64,000 nt of DNA from Anastatus disparis (taxonomy: Eukaryota; Arthropoda; Insecta; Hymenoptera; Eupelmidae): contig JAFFSR010000004.1 in the NCBI GenBank assembly GCA_017163975.1, positions 7,006,001 through 7,070,000 of the forward strand, read 5' to 3'. Every line of letters starts with the position of its first letter. Position 1 is the first letter of the stretch. Below the pieces are notes generated by a model. It worked only from the letters and a program-made list of their open reading frames with translations. It ran no database searches and was not told where the DNA came from. Shown here one piece after another: positions 1-12,500 of this stretch. Position numbers and translations under genes: made by a program.

Positions 1-1560
1 GTGATCTGAAATATACTTATCTGATAGGTAGAAATTCCTGTATAATCACTTAATTATTTGTATCTCTTTTTTCAATACATTTTTAAATAACAAGAGTGAG
101 AAAAAAATACACTTGTAATTGTTAAAAATGTATCATAAAACTTTAATGAAAATAGACATCTTATAGGACTGACTAGGTACCTTGTCATTTGATTAGAATA
201 TCATAGCACATGTTATATTAGTATACTTTATCTGTTTTTAAAACGTTTTATATTCAAATATTTACAAATATGTTTTTTCTCACTCTTGTAATTTTAAAAT
301 CTATAACTTAAGAGCATGACGAAGCTGCCCGCCTTCTAATAATATTCCCAATCCTAACTTATGAATAAACTATGCGATTTTTTTTCTACAAAGAAAAAGG
401 GTATAAACTCTGGATCTCAGATTTTTATGAAACTTTACAATAAATTTCAGTATACCAACACTCAAAGAAGCCACAGTCTTAGGGTCTAACAATGAGTTTT
501 TTTATGAAATATAAGTTATCATATATTCTCTTATTTTCATTGATTAACGTCAAAAATCCTTGTATGTGACATATATTATATTTTCTCAAAGCACTTTATT
601 TAGCTTTGATTTTAATATGATTTAATAAAAATAGTTTCTTACACCTATTAAATATAATATTCAATATTATTAAACACTTTTAGAAATGAAAAGTCAATAG
701 AATTGTGGACTTACTGCAAAGTCAAGAATCCTATCCTAATAAAATTGTTTTATAATTTAATGAAAGTTTTTATATTATTGGATAAAATCATTCATGATAA
801 TTTCGATGATTTTTTAATCATTATTTTAATAGTAAGTCATGCTTGCATGACTTTTCAGCATTGCGCACAAAAATATAAATTTCAAGCAAAGCAAATTCTT
901 TCTTTGCTGACATTATTTTAACACATTTTCTGTTGTTCTTACTACTGCTGCTGTTGTTATTTCTGCCACTGCTATATACAAAAATTACCTGTAAATAATA
1001 ACAAAGGGTTAATTCTTATTAAATTAAATGTAATTAAATTAACTTAATCTAAAAGTGAAATACTTATCTGATAATTACGAAGAAATCCCTGTATAATCAC
1101 TTAATTTAAAAAAAAATTTTCTTAATCATCCATGCCTTTAAATTTTTCTTGTATCTAACACTTTGAATGATTAATTTTATAATTACAAGAGTGGGATATA
1201 CTCGTAAATACACTTGTAAATATTTAAATGTGAAACTTTACACTTACTAATTTCTCAGTTAGAAGACTTGTTAAACAGAAATAACATATGCGAGTATAAT
1301 TTTATAGTTTTGTATTATTAAAAATATATTATAAAACTTTAGTTAAAATTTTTTTTACTGTACACTTTCTTTACTTTTAATTTAGTTATTTATTGAACTA
1401 TAATACATTTCACTGATATAATCATTAAATCTTTAATAATTAATAATACTTAAATAATTAAATTTATTGATTAAATTTATTTTTATAATTGATTTCAATT
1501 TAAGGACAATAATAACAAAATTTCATCAAAATCTGAAACCCGGAGTCATACACTCTGCTG
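1..1560. repeat. Gene-free AT-rich stretch with an old foldback copy and a ~1.05-kb imperfect direct repeat
   Basis: No convincing coding region. Around 401-500 the sequence is a decayed match to the left arm of the CCAGGAGAGG foldback family (see 4273-5397), and 1520-1560 matches the opposite arm, so this looks like an old, expanded copy. Separately, bases ~1-160 and ~1055-1345 are imperfect direct repeats: both have the 'cttatctgat' box, 'cctgtataatcacttaatt', an 'acaagagtg' box and a 'tataaaacttta' box. The short open frame at 703-921 lacks any recognisable protein feature and I do not call it. Bases 1561-1740 show nothing. Confidence 0.5.
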
Positions 1561-1740
1561 ATTAGTAAATTTATTAAGCAAAGACATATTATTTTTATAA
1601 TTTTCTATTGATTACTCCCTACTAATGTATATTTAATATTTTTTACTGATTTTTTATATCATTTTCTCTTCTTCTTACTTAAATTTCTATTACTTACGTA
1701 ATTTTGTTACAAAATTTCGTACAAATTTTGTAATTCCCCA

Positions 1741-1998
1741 AAAAAAAATCTCAGGTGAGAAATCAGTCTCATGCCAAAATCTCATCTGACAATTTTATTC
1801 GTTTTTTAGGTATTGCAAATCATTTTTAATCGATTTGCAATACCTAAAAAACGAATAAAATTGTCAATCAAATTGATTAAATCAAATCGATTGAATCAAA
1901 TCGATTAAAAATGATTTGCAATTCCTAAAAAACGAATAAAATTGTCACATCAGATTTTGGCATGAGAAATCACCTGATTTCTCACCTGAGATTTTTTA
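1741..1998. repeat. Small foldback (MITE-like) element
   Basis: Left end TCTCAGGTGAGAAATCAG (from 1750) pairs with CTGATTTCTCACCTGAGA near 1973-1991. The inner arms, a 'catgccaaaatctcat' box followed by 'gacaattttattcg', pair with their inverted copies at ~1930-1965. A second nested palindrome built on 'gcaaatcatttttaatcga' fills the middle. No coding capacity. Superfamily not determinable. Confidence 0.7.
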
Positions 1999-2073
1999 GT
2001 AGGGATATTGTTGTCTCAGTAAATTGTAAATTGCTGTATAACAAATATTTTATAATTTTCTCACCTAACCACC

Positions 2074-3208
2074 CCTGTTAAAAATATATACGTATCTCAG
2101 ATACGTAACAAAATTACGTAATCTATACATAACAAAGCGTTCGAATTTGTTACGTATTATGGAATACGTATTTGATATTGATGATACGTAGTTTTAATAC
2201 GTATTCCAAGGGAGTGAAATACAAATGAGTAATTACGTATTTCATACAAGAAATACGTAATTATTCGCACAATGTACGTAACAAAGCTACGTATTTTTTT
2301 TACATGATACGTATCCTGAACATATCCTCCCATTGGAATACGTAATATTTATAAACGCTTATGCCAGATATACGTATTCTTGATACGTATCTCATGCGCA
2401 TCATACGTAATTTTTTATTTAAATTTCGGATTTGAATAAATATTGCCTTTAAAATACGTAGTTTCGAGTACTAGATACGTATCTCTAAGGCAGGATGGGT
2501 ATTCAGAATACGTAATTTTACCACAAATTAAATACGTTTCTTGTAATAATATACGTATTCTGAATACGTATCTTGCCTCATAGATACGTATGTTGTAATA
2601 AAAATTATGTAATTGTACTAATCATACGTACTAAGCACGAAATTGCGATTAAAATTACGTAATTTTCGCATGAAATACGTATCAAAGATACATTTATTAG
2701 GCACATATAAAATGAAAATTACGTATTTCTAATCACAAAATGTTTCCAAATGCGTAATTTGTGGTAAAATTACATATTCTGAATACGAATCCTGCCTAAG
2801 AGATAAGTATCTTGTGCTCGAAATTACGTATTGTAAAGGCGATCCGTATTCAAGCCCGAAATTCAAATCGAAAATACGTATGATGCGCATGAGATACGTA
2901 TCAAAAATACGTATGTCTGTCATTAATGTTTATAAAAATTACGTATTCTAATTGGAGGATGTGTTCAGGATACGTATCATGTGAAAAAATACGTATCTTT
3001 GTTACGTATATTGTGCGAATAATTACGTATTTTTTGTATGAAATACGTAATTACTCATTTGTATTTCACTCCCTTGGAATACGTCTTGAAACTACGTGTC
3101 ATCGATTCCAAATACGTAACAAATTCGAACGCTTTGTTACGTATGGATTACGTAAGTTTGTTACGTATCTGAGATGCGTAACTGAAATACATATATATTT
3201 TCAACAGG
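2074..3208. mobile_element. TACGTA-rich foldback element, copy 1 (uninterrupted)
   Basis: The ends are CCTGTT and AACAGG, and the terminal ~100 bases of the two sides are inverted copies of each other. The interior is packed with the self-complementary hexamer TACGTA and its one-base variants (ATACGTAT, ATTACGTAA), occurring dozens of times. A second copy lies at 34295-36380. The short open frames inside (2729-2923 minus, 2926-3222 plus) occur in both copies only because the DNA is repeated, and have no protein character. Non-autonomous DNA transposon is the likely class. The family is not assigned; copy 2 is flanked by TAA on both sides. Confidence 0.75.
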
Positions 3209-4272
3209 GACATCACCACTAAGCAGCTAATAGTTTCGACCGCTTCTTAAAGTTTAAAAATATATACTATATAAAGCTACTAACTACAAAAATCTTTTAT
3301 TTTTCAATATTAGGTCAAATGGAAAATACCTCAGGAATATCAGCTTCTTTAAAATGTTCAATAACGTAAGTAAACAAAATTAGAAAAGACTTATTCAAAA
3401 ATTACACTATATTGTTTTCTTGTATTGATTTGGATTCTTTTTGTATTTAATCAAATTATATAAGTGAATTAACACATGTACACACACTCGCCCAAAAATC
3501 AGAATTTGAAGAAATTTTTTTAGTAATAAATTTCTAGTAGAATTATCTTGATATTACAATAAAAAAATTACATTATTTTTTGAAGCTACCCTAACGGGAA
3601 AAAGAGATTTTAGTAACGGTAGCTAACTAGAAGTAATACGAAATAACCGTTATAACCTTTCTAATATTAAACATAAATAACAGTTATTTCCACTTATATC
3701 AAATATTGTTAAATTCTTCTGTCAAGTTACGTTAATAAATCAAGATCTTTTAGTTGTTTATTATATCGAAAGAGTATTGGGAATTGATCAATAAAACAAA
3801 AGAATATTATTTATTCAAATTATTGCATATCCTCTAAAATGCCCTTCTTAAATGATACATAGATGTTAACAAATAATTCAATCATCAAAACATTTAAGTT
3901 TTGGAAAGAGATGTAAATCGGCGATTGTTTAATGATTTGTTGAGTTTTTGACTATAAATTCGTTTACAATATGATAATCACGTGAGATAGTGCGTTATTA
4001 CGATGCAAAATCTATAGGTCATCTCCAGCAAACAATCATTTAGAATGGTACAAATTGTTCTATGAGATAGAAAAATTCAGCAATTATCCCTATCAATCTC
4101 AAATAACGATTTTCAGTCACTATTTTTTTCACTTTAACAATGTTAAATTCAGTTGAAAACGTTAATGGCTAACCCGTGGGAGACAAATCTTTTATTAGGG
4201 CATACAAACATGTTTTTAATAACTTTGATTCACCATAAGTTCTCAGTGATATGTTTATAGATTCAGCACTCA
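3209..4272. other. No gene seen
   Basis: AT-rich, with stops in all frames and no recognised repeat, RNA gene or splice-bounded coding segment. Confidence 0.5.
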
Positions 4273-5397
4273 CCAGGAGAGGCTATGACCTCTGGGTCAC
4301 AGATCTTGATGAAACTTTTGGATATATTTTTAGGTACTAAAATATGAGTTAAGAGGATATCGTAATTATCCCCTCCTAATAATATTTTTATTCAAAGTTC
4401 ATGAGTAAACGGTGTGTCAAATCATATTCTTGTACCACGGAAAGAAAATTTATAAGATTAATCCTGAGTGCGGACAATTCAAGAAATTTATTAAAATATT
4501 ACACATAAAAAGTTATGAACAAACTTTCAATATATTGTATTTTGAGATTAGTTTTATCGAGCTTGATATCTAATTTTCATTCAAAGTTCATGAAAAAATA
4601 ACAAGTTTAAGTGATTGTTTTTTTTTAACAAAAATTATTGTATTAATATAGCTTTAGTGCGGACAAGTCATTATATTTTTCTAAATAGTCAATTTAAAGA
4701 GATATGAATCAGATAAAAAAAGCGAAAATCGATTCTAACAACTACGATATCCCGTTAAGCCAGAGTGGTACGGTCTAACGCTTCGAAAAACTGAAATCAT
4801 AGACATTTCTAGTCTTATTTTTATAAAAATGTAAAAAAGAGCTTCTAATTAAAGTATGAATAATTTACTTTTCGCCATACCCTGCCCGAAAGCACAACTT
4901 TCGTCTCGGCACCGAAAAACAAAAGTTGTATTTTCGGCCCGGGTATGGAGAAAAATCGTATATGCACCACGGAAGGAAAAATGGACAACCCATAGCACGA
5001 GTGAATTGACCTGTCCTTTATTTTACCTTTTAAGTAAGCTTTAATTTGCTGTTTTCAGAATTGAGAAATAATAATTAGAACCAAAGATACACTTGTTCAA
5101 AGTTGAGCAACAAGAAAGTATCAAAAATCATCTGAATTCTGAAAGATTGATGTACTTCCTTCACTATTATTTTAGTTCTTGTTAATTTATTAAAGACATT
5201 TCTAAAATAAATTATTCATACTTCAATTAGGAGCTCTTTTTTTACATTTTTCTTGAAATAAGACTAGAAATGTGTATAATTTCATTTTTTTCGAAGAGTT
5301 AGACCGTACCACTTTAGCTTTACTCATATTTTGGTACCTAAAAACATATCCCAAAGTTTATCAAGATCTGTGACCCGGAGGTCATAGCCTCTCCTGG
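4273..5397. mobile_element. Foldback element of the CCAGGAGAGG family
   Basis: Left end CCAGGAGAGGCTATGACCTC and right end reading GAGGTCATAGCCTCTCCTGG form terminal inverted repeats. They are followed inward by matching arms containing 'aagatctgtgac', 'tttggtacctaaaa' and 'ggtctaacgcttcgaaaaa'. The centre holds a foreign stem-loop at ~4873-4948. Other members in this window are near 401-1560 (old), 6545-7218, 20030-20385 (half), 32226-33774 (disrupted) and 34268-36575 (disrupted). Several members are flanked by TA, which fits a Tc1/mariner-like target preference, but no transposase is present. Confidence 0.75.
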
Positions 5398-6058
5398 TCA
5401 GTATTATATTAACGATTTTTTATCTGATATTTTTATTTATCGTTGAAATCGCAAAATACACTAAGAAAATCGAATCTACACACAAACTAGATGACAGATT
5501 GCGCTTGAATTCCTCGTCAGTATAGAGAACAGTTATGCCAACTTATCGAAAAAAAGAATTTTGGTTATCTTTTTAAGAGCAGGCCAGATATCTGTCTTTT
5601 TCTAATCAAAGAATTAATTTTCTTGCAAAAACTAATTAATTTGTATCTATGTATAAGGAGAAAGCCTGATCTCGTACCATAAAAAGTAATATTTCCTTTG
5701 ATCAGGAAAAATTAAGTTAATCGATTCTTTTTCAAGAAAATCTTGACAAACTTCATAGCCTTTCTTCAATGATGTTATGCGCTGCACATTAATCTTTATA
5801 CCTTATGATCTATAATATAGATCATGAATTCAGTAGACATCAAACAACAAAATTTTAAAATCTCTAACGAGTAACATGTAACACCATAGAAGAAAGGCTG
5901 ATAAAAACAGAAAGGTTAAAGAATGATTAAAAAAATACAGAGATATGTGACCTCTACTTAAGCGGGCTTTTTAAATGGTCCATCCTGGGTACTTTTTTGA
6001 CAGAATGTGTATATCAATTAAATTCCTTATTGATGTAATTTTATTTTACAGGGTTGAT
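5398..6058. other. Upstream flank of the Suv4-20-type gene; no coding exon seen
   Basis: No coding segment with splice borders is visible. A stretch at ~5750-5890 resembles 39510-39600 (shared pieces around 'atcat.aa.tcagtagac' and 'aattttaaaat'), so it is probably a low-copy dispersed repeat. A 5' untranslated exon could lie here but cannot be recognised. Confidence 0.35.
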
Positions 6059-8555
6059 ATGAATCTTGACGAGTCTACATTACAATTCTCGGTCGCTGAC
6101 GATCTTGCCTCATCAGTTGTAGTGGATCTTTACTATTTTAATAATATAAAAACTCATAAGATTCATAAAAATTTATTAGGAAATTTGGTTGATAATGTAG
6201 ATTTTCAAGCGAGTATTAAAAAAATAATGCAGAATTTCATTAGAGAAAGATTAACAAATGAAATTAAATCTACAACCATTCAAAATTTGATGACTGTTTT
6301 AAAAAGTATTATTCCTGAAACTCTGAAAATTTCATCACAAATATTGAAATATCAATTAAAAAGTTATTTAGATTTAGTACATCCAAACTCTGGATTTTCC
6401 TTAGAACTTTGCAATAGGTATATTACATATAACAGATATGATCATATCGATACATAAATTATTTTATTTACGACTTAAGTGAAAAAAACACTGTATTCAC
6501 TTGCCTTTAAAAATATTTTTTCGAATATGTACGTTAAATGTTGCAGGTCACATATCTTGATGAAACTTTGGGATAAGTTCTTAGGTACCAAAATATGAGT
6601 AAAGCCACAGCGGTACGGTCTAACGCTTCGAAAAATTGAAATTATGGACAATTATAGTCTTATTTTTAGAAAAATATGAAAAAAGAACTCCTAATTAAAG
6701 TGTGAATAATTCTGTCTAAAAATTTCTTTAATAAATTCACAATAACTAAAATGAAAGCAGAAGAAGCAAGCTTTAATTTGCTAGTTTCCGAATTAAAATA
6801 ATGATTAGAACTAAAGTTATGCTTGTTTAAAGTTAAGCAGCAAAAGAGTACTAAAAATCACCATCCTTAAAAATTTACACTATTTTTCGTACTCTCTTAT
6901 TGCTCAACTTTAAACAAGCATAACTTTAGTTCTAATTATTATTTTTTAATTCGGAAACTAGCAAATTAAAGCTTGCTTCTTCTGCTTTCATTTTAATTAT
7001 TGTGAATTTATTAAAGACATTTTTAGACAGAATTATTCACACTTTAATTAAGAGTTCTTTTTTCATATTTTTCTGAAAATAAGACTATAATCGTCCATAA
7101 CTTCAATTTTTCGAAGTGTTAGACCATACCGCTGTGGCTTTACTCATATTTTGGTACCTAAGAACTTAACCCAAAGTTTCATCAAGATCTGTGACCGCAA
7201 CTCAGACACTCTCCTGGTAAGTTACTTATTACCATAATGCAAAATTTTAGTTGTATTAAAGAATTTTCTTACAACTATAGTAAAATATGCGATGTTGAAA
7301 TTTAAAATATACGTTCGAAAAAATATATTCAATAGCAAGTATATATTTTTATTCAAGATTTTGAAACTCTATTGAACAGAAATAAAAATTGACTTTTTGT
7401 CTACTAAAATGTCTGTTTATTTCAGATATTTTATATTCCTCATACTTTTTTTAAATATCATTCTGAGAAATAGCCTCAATTAAGTTGTGAATAAAATATT
7501 ATATCTAACACTAGAGAAAATGAAAAATACATGCAATATTAATTATAACTTATAAATTTTTAGGTATCCTAATGATATTAATCAAGGTGTTACCATCAAA
7601 GCTACTAAACTTTGGCATAAGAATTCCATTTTGAGTAAATTGAACGGCCGCACAACAAACCTAAGCGGAAAAGATCTTAAATATTTATCTGACTCTGGAC
7701 TGAATTACTCGATTCTTAGTAAAAGCAAAAAAGTAAGTCAGTTATGGTTAGGAGTAGGTACTTTTGCCAATCATGATTGCAGCCCAAATGCTAGAATATA
7801 TGGGCCAAGATCAGGCGGTGTATACTGTTTACAAGCCGTAAGAGATATTTTGCCTGGAGAAGAAGTGACATGGTACTATGGAGCAGAGTACTTTGATATT
7901 AATTGCTGCAAATGCCTTACATGTGAAGCGAAAATTGAAACAGGTAGCTATAAATGAATTTAAGTATGTCGGAAATTTTGTAAGTTATAGTACTAATAAA
8001 ACTTTGCTTTTATGAAATAATATTATATTATGTAAGCAAAAGTGAAATTATTCGTGAAAATCATCAGAGAATAAATTTTAAACTTTATGAACGACGTCTT
8101 GTCAAATTAGAAAGTGAATTTATTTATAATTTCACTATAAAAGCTAGTTTTGAAATTTTTTAAACTATTGTTATTTTTATTAATGATATTATTAATAAAT
8201 CGATTTGATAAAAAAATAGTTTTCTATAATACCGACATTAAAAATCTATGTTTAAAAGCTATTCTATGATAGTTTTGGCAAATAATTGACTCTATTAATA
8301 GTAAATAATAATACTCAATAATTCAAAAACTTGTTTAAAAAAATAATTTTTACAGATTCTACGCCATTACGAACTAAAAGTGAAAAAAAGCATTTCAAGG
8401 ATGCATTCGTACAATTAGATTACTTACCTAAAAAAGTAATAAAAGATTATTCTTTCGATAACGAAAGTATAGAAACATCCAATGATATATCCAGCGAATG
8501 TCCAAGCTTAAACATGTCAGAGAATACCATAAAGGAACTTATGGGGGCAATTTAA
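6059..8555 (+). CDS. Suv4-20/KMT5-type histone H4 lysine-20 methyltransferase, compact three-exon gene
   Basis: Exons 6059-6417, 7564-7943 and 8356-8555 join in frame across GT/AG introns to give about 312 residues. The first Met follows a good acceptor (AG at 6050-6051), so a 5' exon may exist. Residues ~14-30 (ADDLASSVVVD) and the exon 1/2 junction (CNRYP) match the N-terminal helical part of the Suv4-20 catalytic domain. The SET core follows: QLWLGVGTFANHDC (~179-192), EEVTWYYG (~219-226), and a post-SET Cys cluster CKCLTCE (~235-241) that would bind zinc with the Cys of NHDC. Known family role: di- and trimethylation of H4K20 in heterochromatin. Only ~65 residues follow the SET domain, whereas conventional family members have long C-terminal tails. 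The sequence is also quite divergent, so it may be a paralogue rather than the main gene. Activity is inferred only. Confidence 0.85.
6545..7218. mobile_element. Foldback element inside intron 1 of the Suv4-20-type gene
   Basis: Near-perfect inverted arms of ~300 bases: 'ggtcacatatcttgatgaa' at 6548 pairs with 'ttcatcaagatctgtgacc' ending at ~7197, and 'gcagaagaagcaagctttaa' pairs with its inverse at ~6968-6987. The right end keeps CTCTCCTGG followed by TA. The left terminal CCAGGAGAG is lost. It belongs to the 4273-5397 family. Read on one strand, the intron RNA would form a very long hairpin. Confidence 0.8.
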
Positions 8556-9500
8556 ATCGTAATGATTGAAGTATTTTTTAAAAATTATAACTTTTTACTA
8601 AAATAAAGTTTATATTAACTACTGCATATTACTTTATACTACACTTATTAACTCTGATTCCACATTTTTTGTTTATTAAAGAAAACAGTATTTTTTAAAA
8701 GAAGAAAAACTACATTATCTAACATTTAACATTTTAAGCTTCGATCTTCTTAAATTTTACAGAAACCAAATATAATATAAGAAGATGTATTTTAATATTC
8801 AGGTTTCTATGTCTATTAACATCATTACTTTGTTATCGTTAAAACATGTAAAATATCTTCGCCAAAACTTACACAATAATTATTTTGATGAATCGATTAT
8901 ATCCTAAAATAAAATAATAAATCTTGTGATTAACGGAGTGAAAATTTCCAGTGAATTTCATTTTTATCCATAATAAATTATTAATTAATTTTATTATTTT
9001 TGAATATATTTCTATTTTATTAAAAGTGGAAATAATGAAAAAAATGTTACTTTTCAAATAAATAGTATGTTAAATGTTTTTTTCAATTAACCTAAGAACC
9101 TTCATTAATTTATTTATATAATGATTTAATATTGAAAGTATAGCCACTAGTATTTTAGAATATCTTAAAAGAATCCTATAGTAGACTCATCTTTCGAGCG
9201 CGTCAAATAATAATCTTGCATATAAAGAATAATCTGATATTACGCGCATACCATTTCTACAAACTTTTACTTAAATACCACACGACTACCAAAAATCACA
9301 AGACTAACACCAACGCTTATAGGGTCAATATCCTTCATCAATAATGGACATTTCAAACCTAAACCAGAAGATTCTCATTCATTTAGAAATATGATAATAT
9401 AATATTATTACCATAGCTACAAGTCCATTAGAATACCCTAGGAGAACTTATTAACAAAGCTTCAGAAGGCGATTTTAGGAGTAATTCATCTATAAAAAAA
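8556..9500. other. 3' flank of the Suv4-20-type gene; no other gene seen
   Basis: Very AT-rich. Probable 3' untranslated sequence follows the stop at 8555. No recognisable coding sequence or RNA gene. The minus-strand open frame at 8869-9057 is low-complexity Ile/Lys/Asn and is not called. Confidence 0.4.
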
Positions 9501-12500
9501 AATTATGCTTAACTAATACAACCCAAATTATGATTATAGCGGAATACCTAAGAAAAATCATAGCTTCTGAGATTTGATTATAACTTGCTTTGTTTACATC
9601 CTGATTATAGATGTGTAAATCATGAATCATATAGTTGTTACTTACGACGAACTATAAAAGCGTATTTTTGCATAAAGTTCATCTATAAATAGAAGGTTAA
9701 CAGATAGTAGAAATCTCTCTTTATTTTCGGTCCAAATCCATGAGTAATTTGGAGAATAATTAGCTCACTAAATCGCTTTGATGCAGCGCCTTTCAATTTT
9801 AAATTATGCCTATCTAACACAATATCAAATCTGATTATAGTGGATTTCCTAAGATAAAACATAGCTTCAGAGATCAGATTATGACTTGCTTTGTTTACGG
9901 CCTATTTATAGATTTGTAAATTATAAATAAACTAGTCCTTCATAACGACGAACCATATAAAGGCATTTTCGCGTAAGGTTTATCTATAAATGAAATGTGA
10001 ATAGATAGTAGAAACCTTTTATTATTTGCGGTCCAAATCCATGAGTAATTTGGAGCATAATAAGCTCACGAAATCGCTTTGATGCAGCGCTTTTCAATTT
10101 TAAATTATGCCAATCTAACACAATATGAATTCTGATTATAGTGGAATACCTAAGAAAAATCATAGCTTCAAAATATTTATTCTGATTTGCTTTGGCTACA
10201 TTCTGATTATAGGTTTGTAAATGATGAATAATCTAGTCTTTACTAACGGCAAACCATTAAAGGTAATTTTTGCGCAAAGTTTATCTATAAATAAAAGGTA
10301 AAAAGATCCGTGGGAACCTTTAATTATTTTTGGTGCAAATCCATGCGTATTTTAGAGAATACGTAGCTTACTAAATTCCACTGACGGAGCACTATTTAGA
10401 TTCAAATTATGCTTATCTAACAGAACATAAATTATGATCATAGTGTAATACCAAAGAAGAAACAAGGCTATAGAGATTCAATTATCACTTGCTTTCTTTA
10501 CATCCTGATTATAGGTGTGTAAATCATGAATTATATAGTTGTTACTTACGACGAACCATAAAAGGGTATTTTCGCATACAGTTAATCTATAAATAGAAGG
10601 TTGACAGATAGCAGAAATCTTTCATTATTTTCGGCCCAAATCAATGAATATTTTAAAGAATATCTAGCTTACTACATTCCATTGATGCAGTACCATTCAG
10701 TTTTTAATTACGCTTATTTAACAAAACCCAAATTATGATTATAGCGGAATACCTAAACTAATCATGGCATTAGAAATTGTATAATGATTTGCTTTGTCTA
10801 TATCTTATTTATAGGCTTGTAAATCATAAATAATATACTTGTTACTAACGACGCAGCATGAAATGGCATTTTTGCATCAAGTTCATCTATAAATCGATGG
10901 TTAACAGATAGAAAAAATCCCTCATTATTTTCGGCCCAAATCCATGAGTAATTTGGAGCATAATAAGCTCACGAAATCGCTTTGATGCAGCGCCTTTCAA
11001 TTTTGAATTATGCCAATCTAACACAATATAAATTCTGATTATAGTAGAATACCTAAGAAAAATCATAGATTCAAAATATTTATTATGATTTGCTTCGCCT
11101 ACATCCTGATTATAAGTTTGCAAATGATGAATAATCTAGTCTTTACTAACGGGAAATTATTGAAGGTAATTTTTGCGTGAATTTCATCTATAAATAAAAA
11201 TTAAAAAGATAGTGGAAACCTATAATTATTTTCGGTCCAAATCCATGAGTATTTTAGAGAATAAGTAGCTTAGTAAACCCACTGATGCAGTACTATTTAG
11301 ATTCAAATTATGCTTATCTAACACAACCTGAATCATGATTATAGTGTAATACCAAAGAAGAAACAAGGCTATAGAGATTTGATTATGACTTTCTTCGTCT
11401 ACGGCCTAATTATAGGTGTGTGAATCATGAATAATATAGCTGTTACTAACGACGGACCATAAAACGGCGTTCTTGCATAAAGTTCATTTTCATATAGAAG
11501 GTTAACAGATCGTAGAAATCTTCCATTATTTTCGGCCCAAATTTTCAAGTATTTTAGAAAATAAGAAAATAATTAGCTAACTAAGTCTCTTTGATCCAGC
11601 AGCTTTTAGTTACAAATTATGCTTATCTAACACATCCCAAATTATGATTATAGTGAAATGCCTAAGAAAAATCATAGCTTCTGAGATTTGATTATAACTT
11701 GCTTTGTTTACATCCTGATTATAGGTGTGTAAATCATGAATCATATAGTTGTTACTAACGACGAACCATGAAATGGCATTTTTGCATAAAGTTCATCTAT
11801 AAATAGAAGGTTAACAGATAGTAAAAATCTCTCATGATTCTTGGCCCAAATCCATGAGTAATTTGGAGAATAATTAGCTCACTAAATCGCTTTGATGCAG
11901 CGCCTTTCAATTTTAAATTATGCCTACCTAACACAATATCAAATCTGATTATAGTGGAATTCCTAAGATAAAACATAGCTTCAGAGATCAGATTATGACT
12001 TGCTTTGTTTACGGCCTATTTATAGATTTGTAAATTATAAATAAACTAGTCCTTCATAACGACGAACCATATAAAGGCATTTTCGCGTAAGGTTTATCTA
12101 TAAATGAAATGTGAATAGATAGTAGAAACCTTTCATTATTTGCGGTTCAAATCCATGAGTATTATAGAGAAAAACTAACTTAGTAAATCTCTTTAAAGCA
12201 GCACCTTTCAGTTTTAAATTATGCATAGCTAACACAACCCAAATTATGATTATAGCGGAATACCTAAAAAAAATCATAGCTTCTGAGATTTGATTATAAC
12301 TTGCTTTGTTTACATCCTGATTATAGGTGTGTAAATCATGAATCATATAGTTGTTACTAACGACGTACCATGAAATGGCATTTTTGCATAAAGTTCATCT
12401 ATAAATAGAAGGTTAACAGATAGTAAAAATCTCTCATGATTCTTGGCCCAAATCCATGAGTAATTTGGAGAACAATTAGTTCACTAAATCGCTTTGATGC

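Noticed and set aside
703..921. 72-codon plus-strand frame
   Set aside because: Low-complexity Ile/Phe/Lys composition in AT-rich DNA, no recognisable features, and it lies inside an old repeat.
2729..3222. Paired open frames in the TACGTA element (also 35901-36391)
   Set aside because: Preserved only because the element is present twice; the reading is of palindromic repeats (RIF, YV-type strings).
4856..5044. 62-codon frame in the foldback centre
   Set aside because: It runs through the stem-loop at 4873-4948, so its sequence is imposed by the palindrome.
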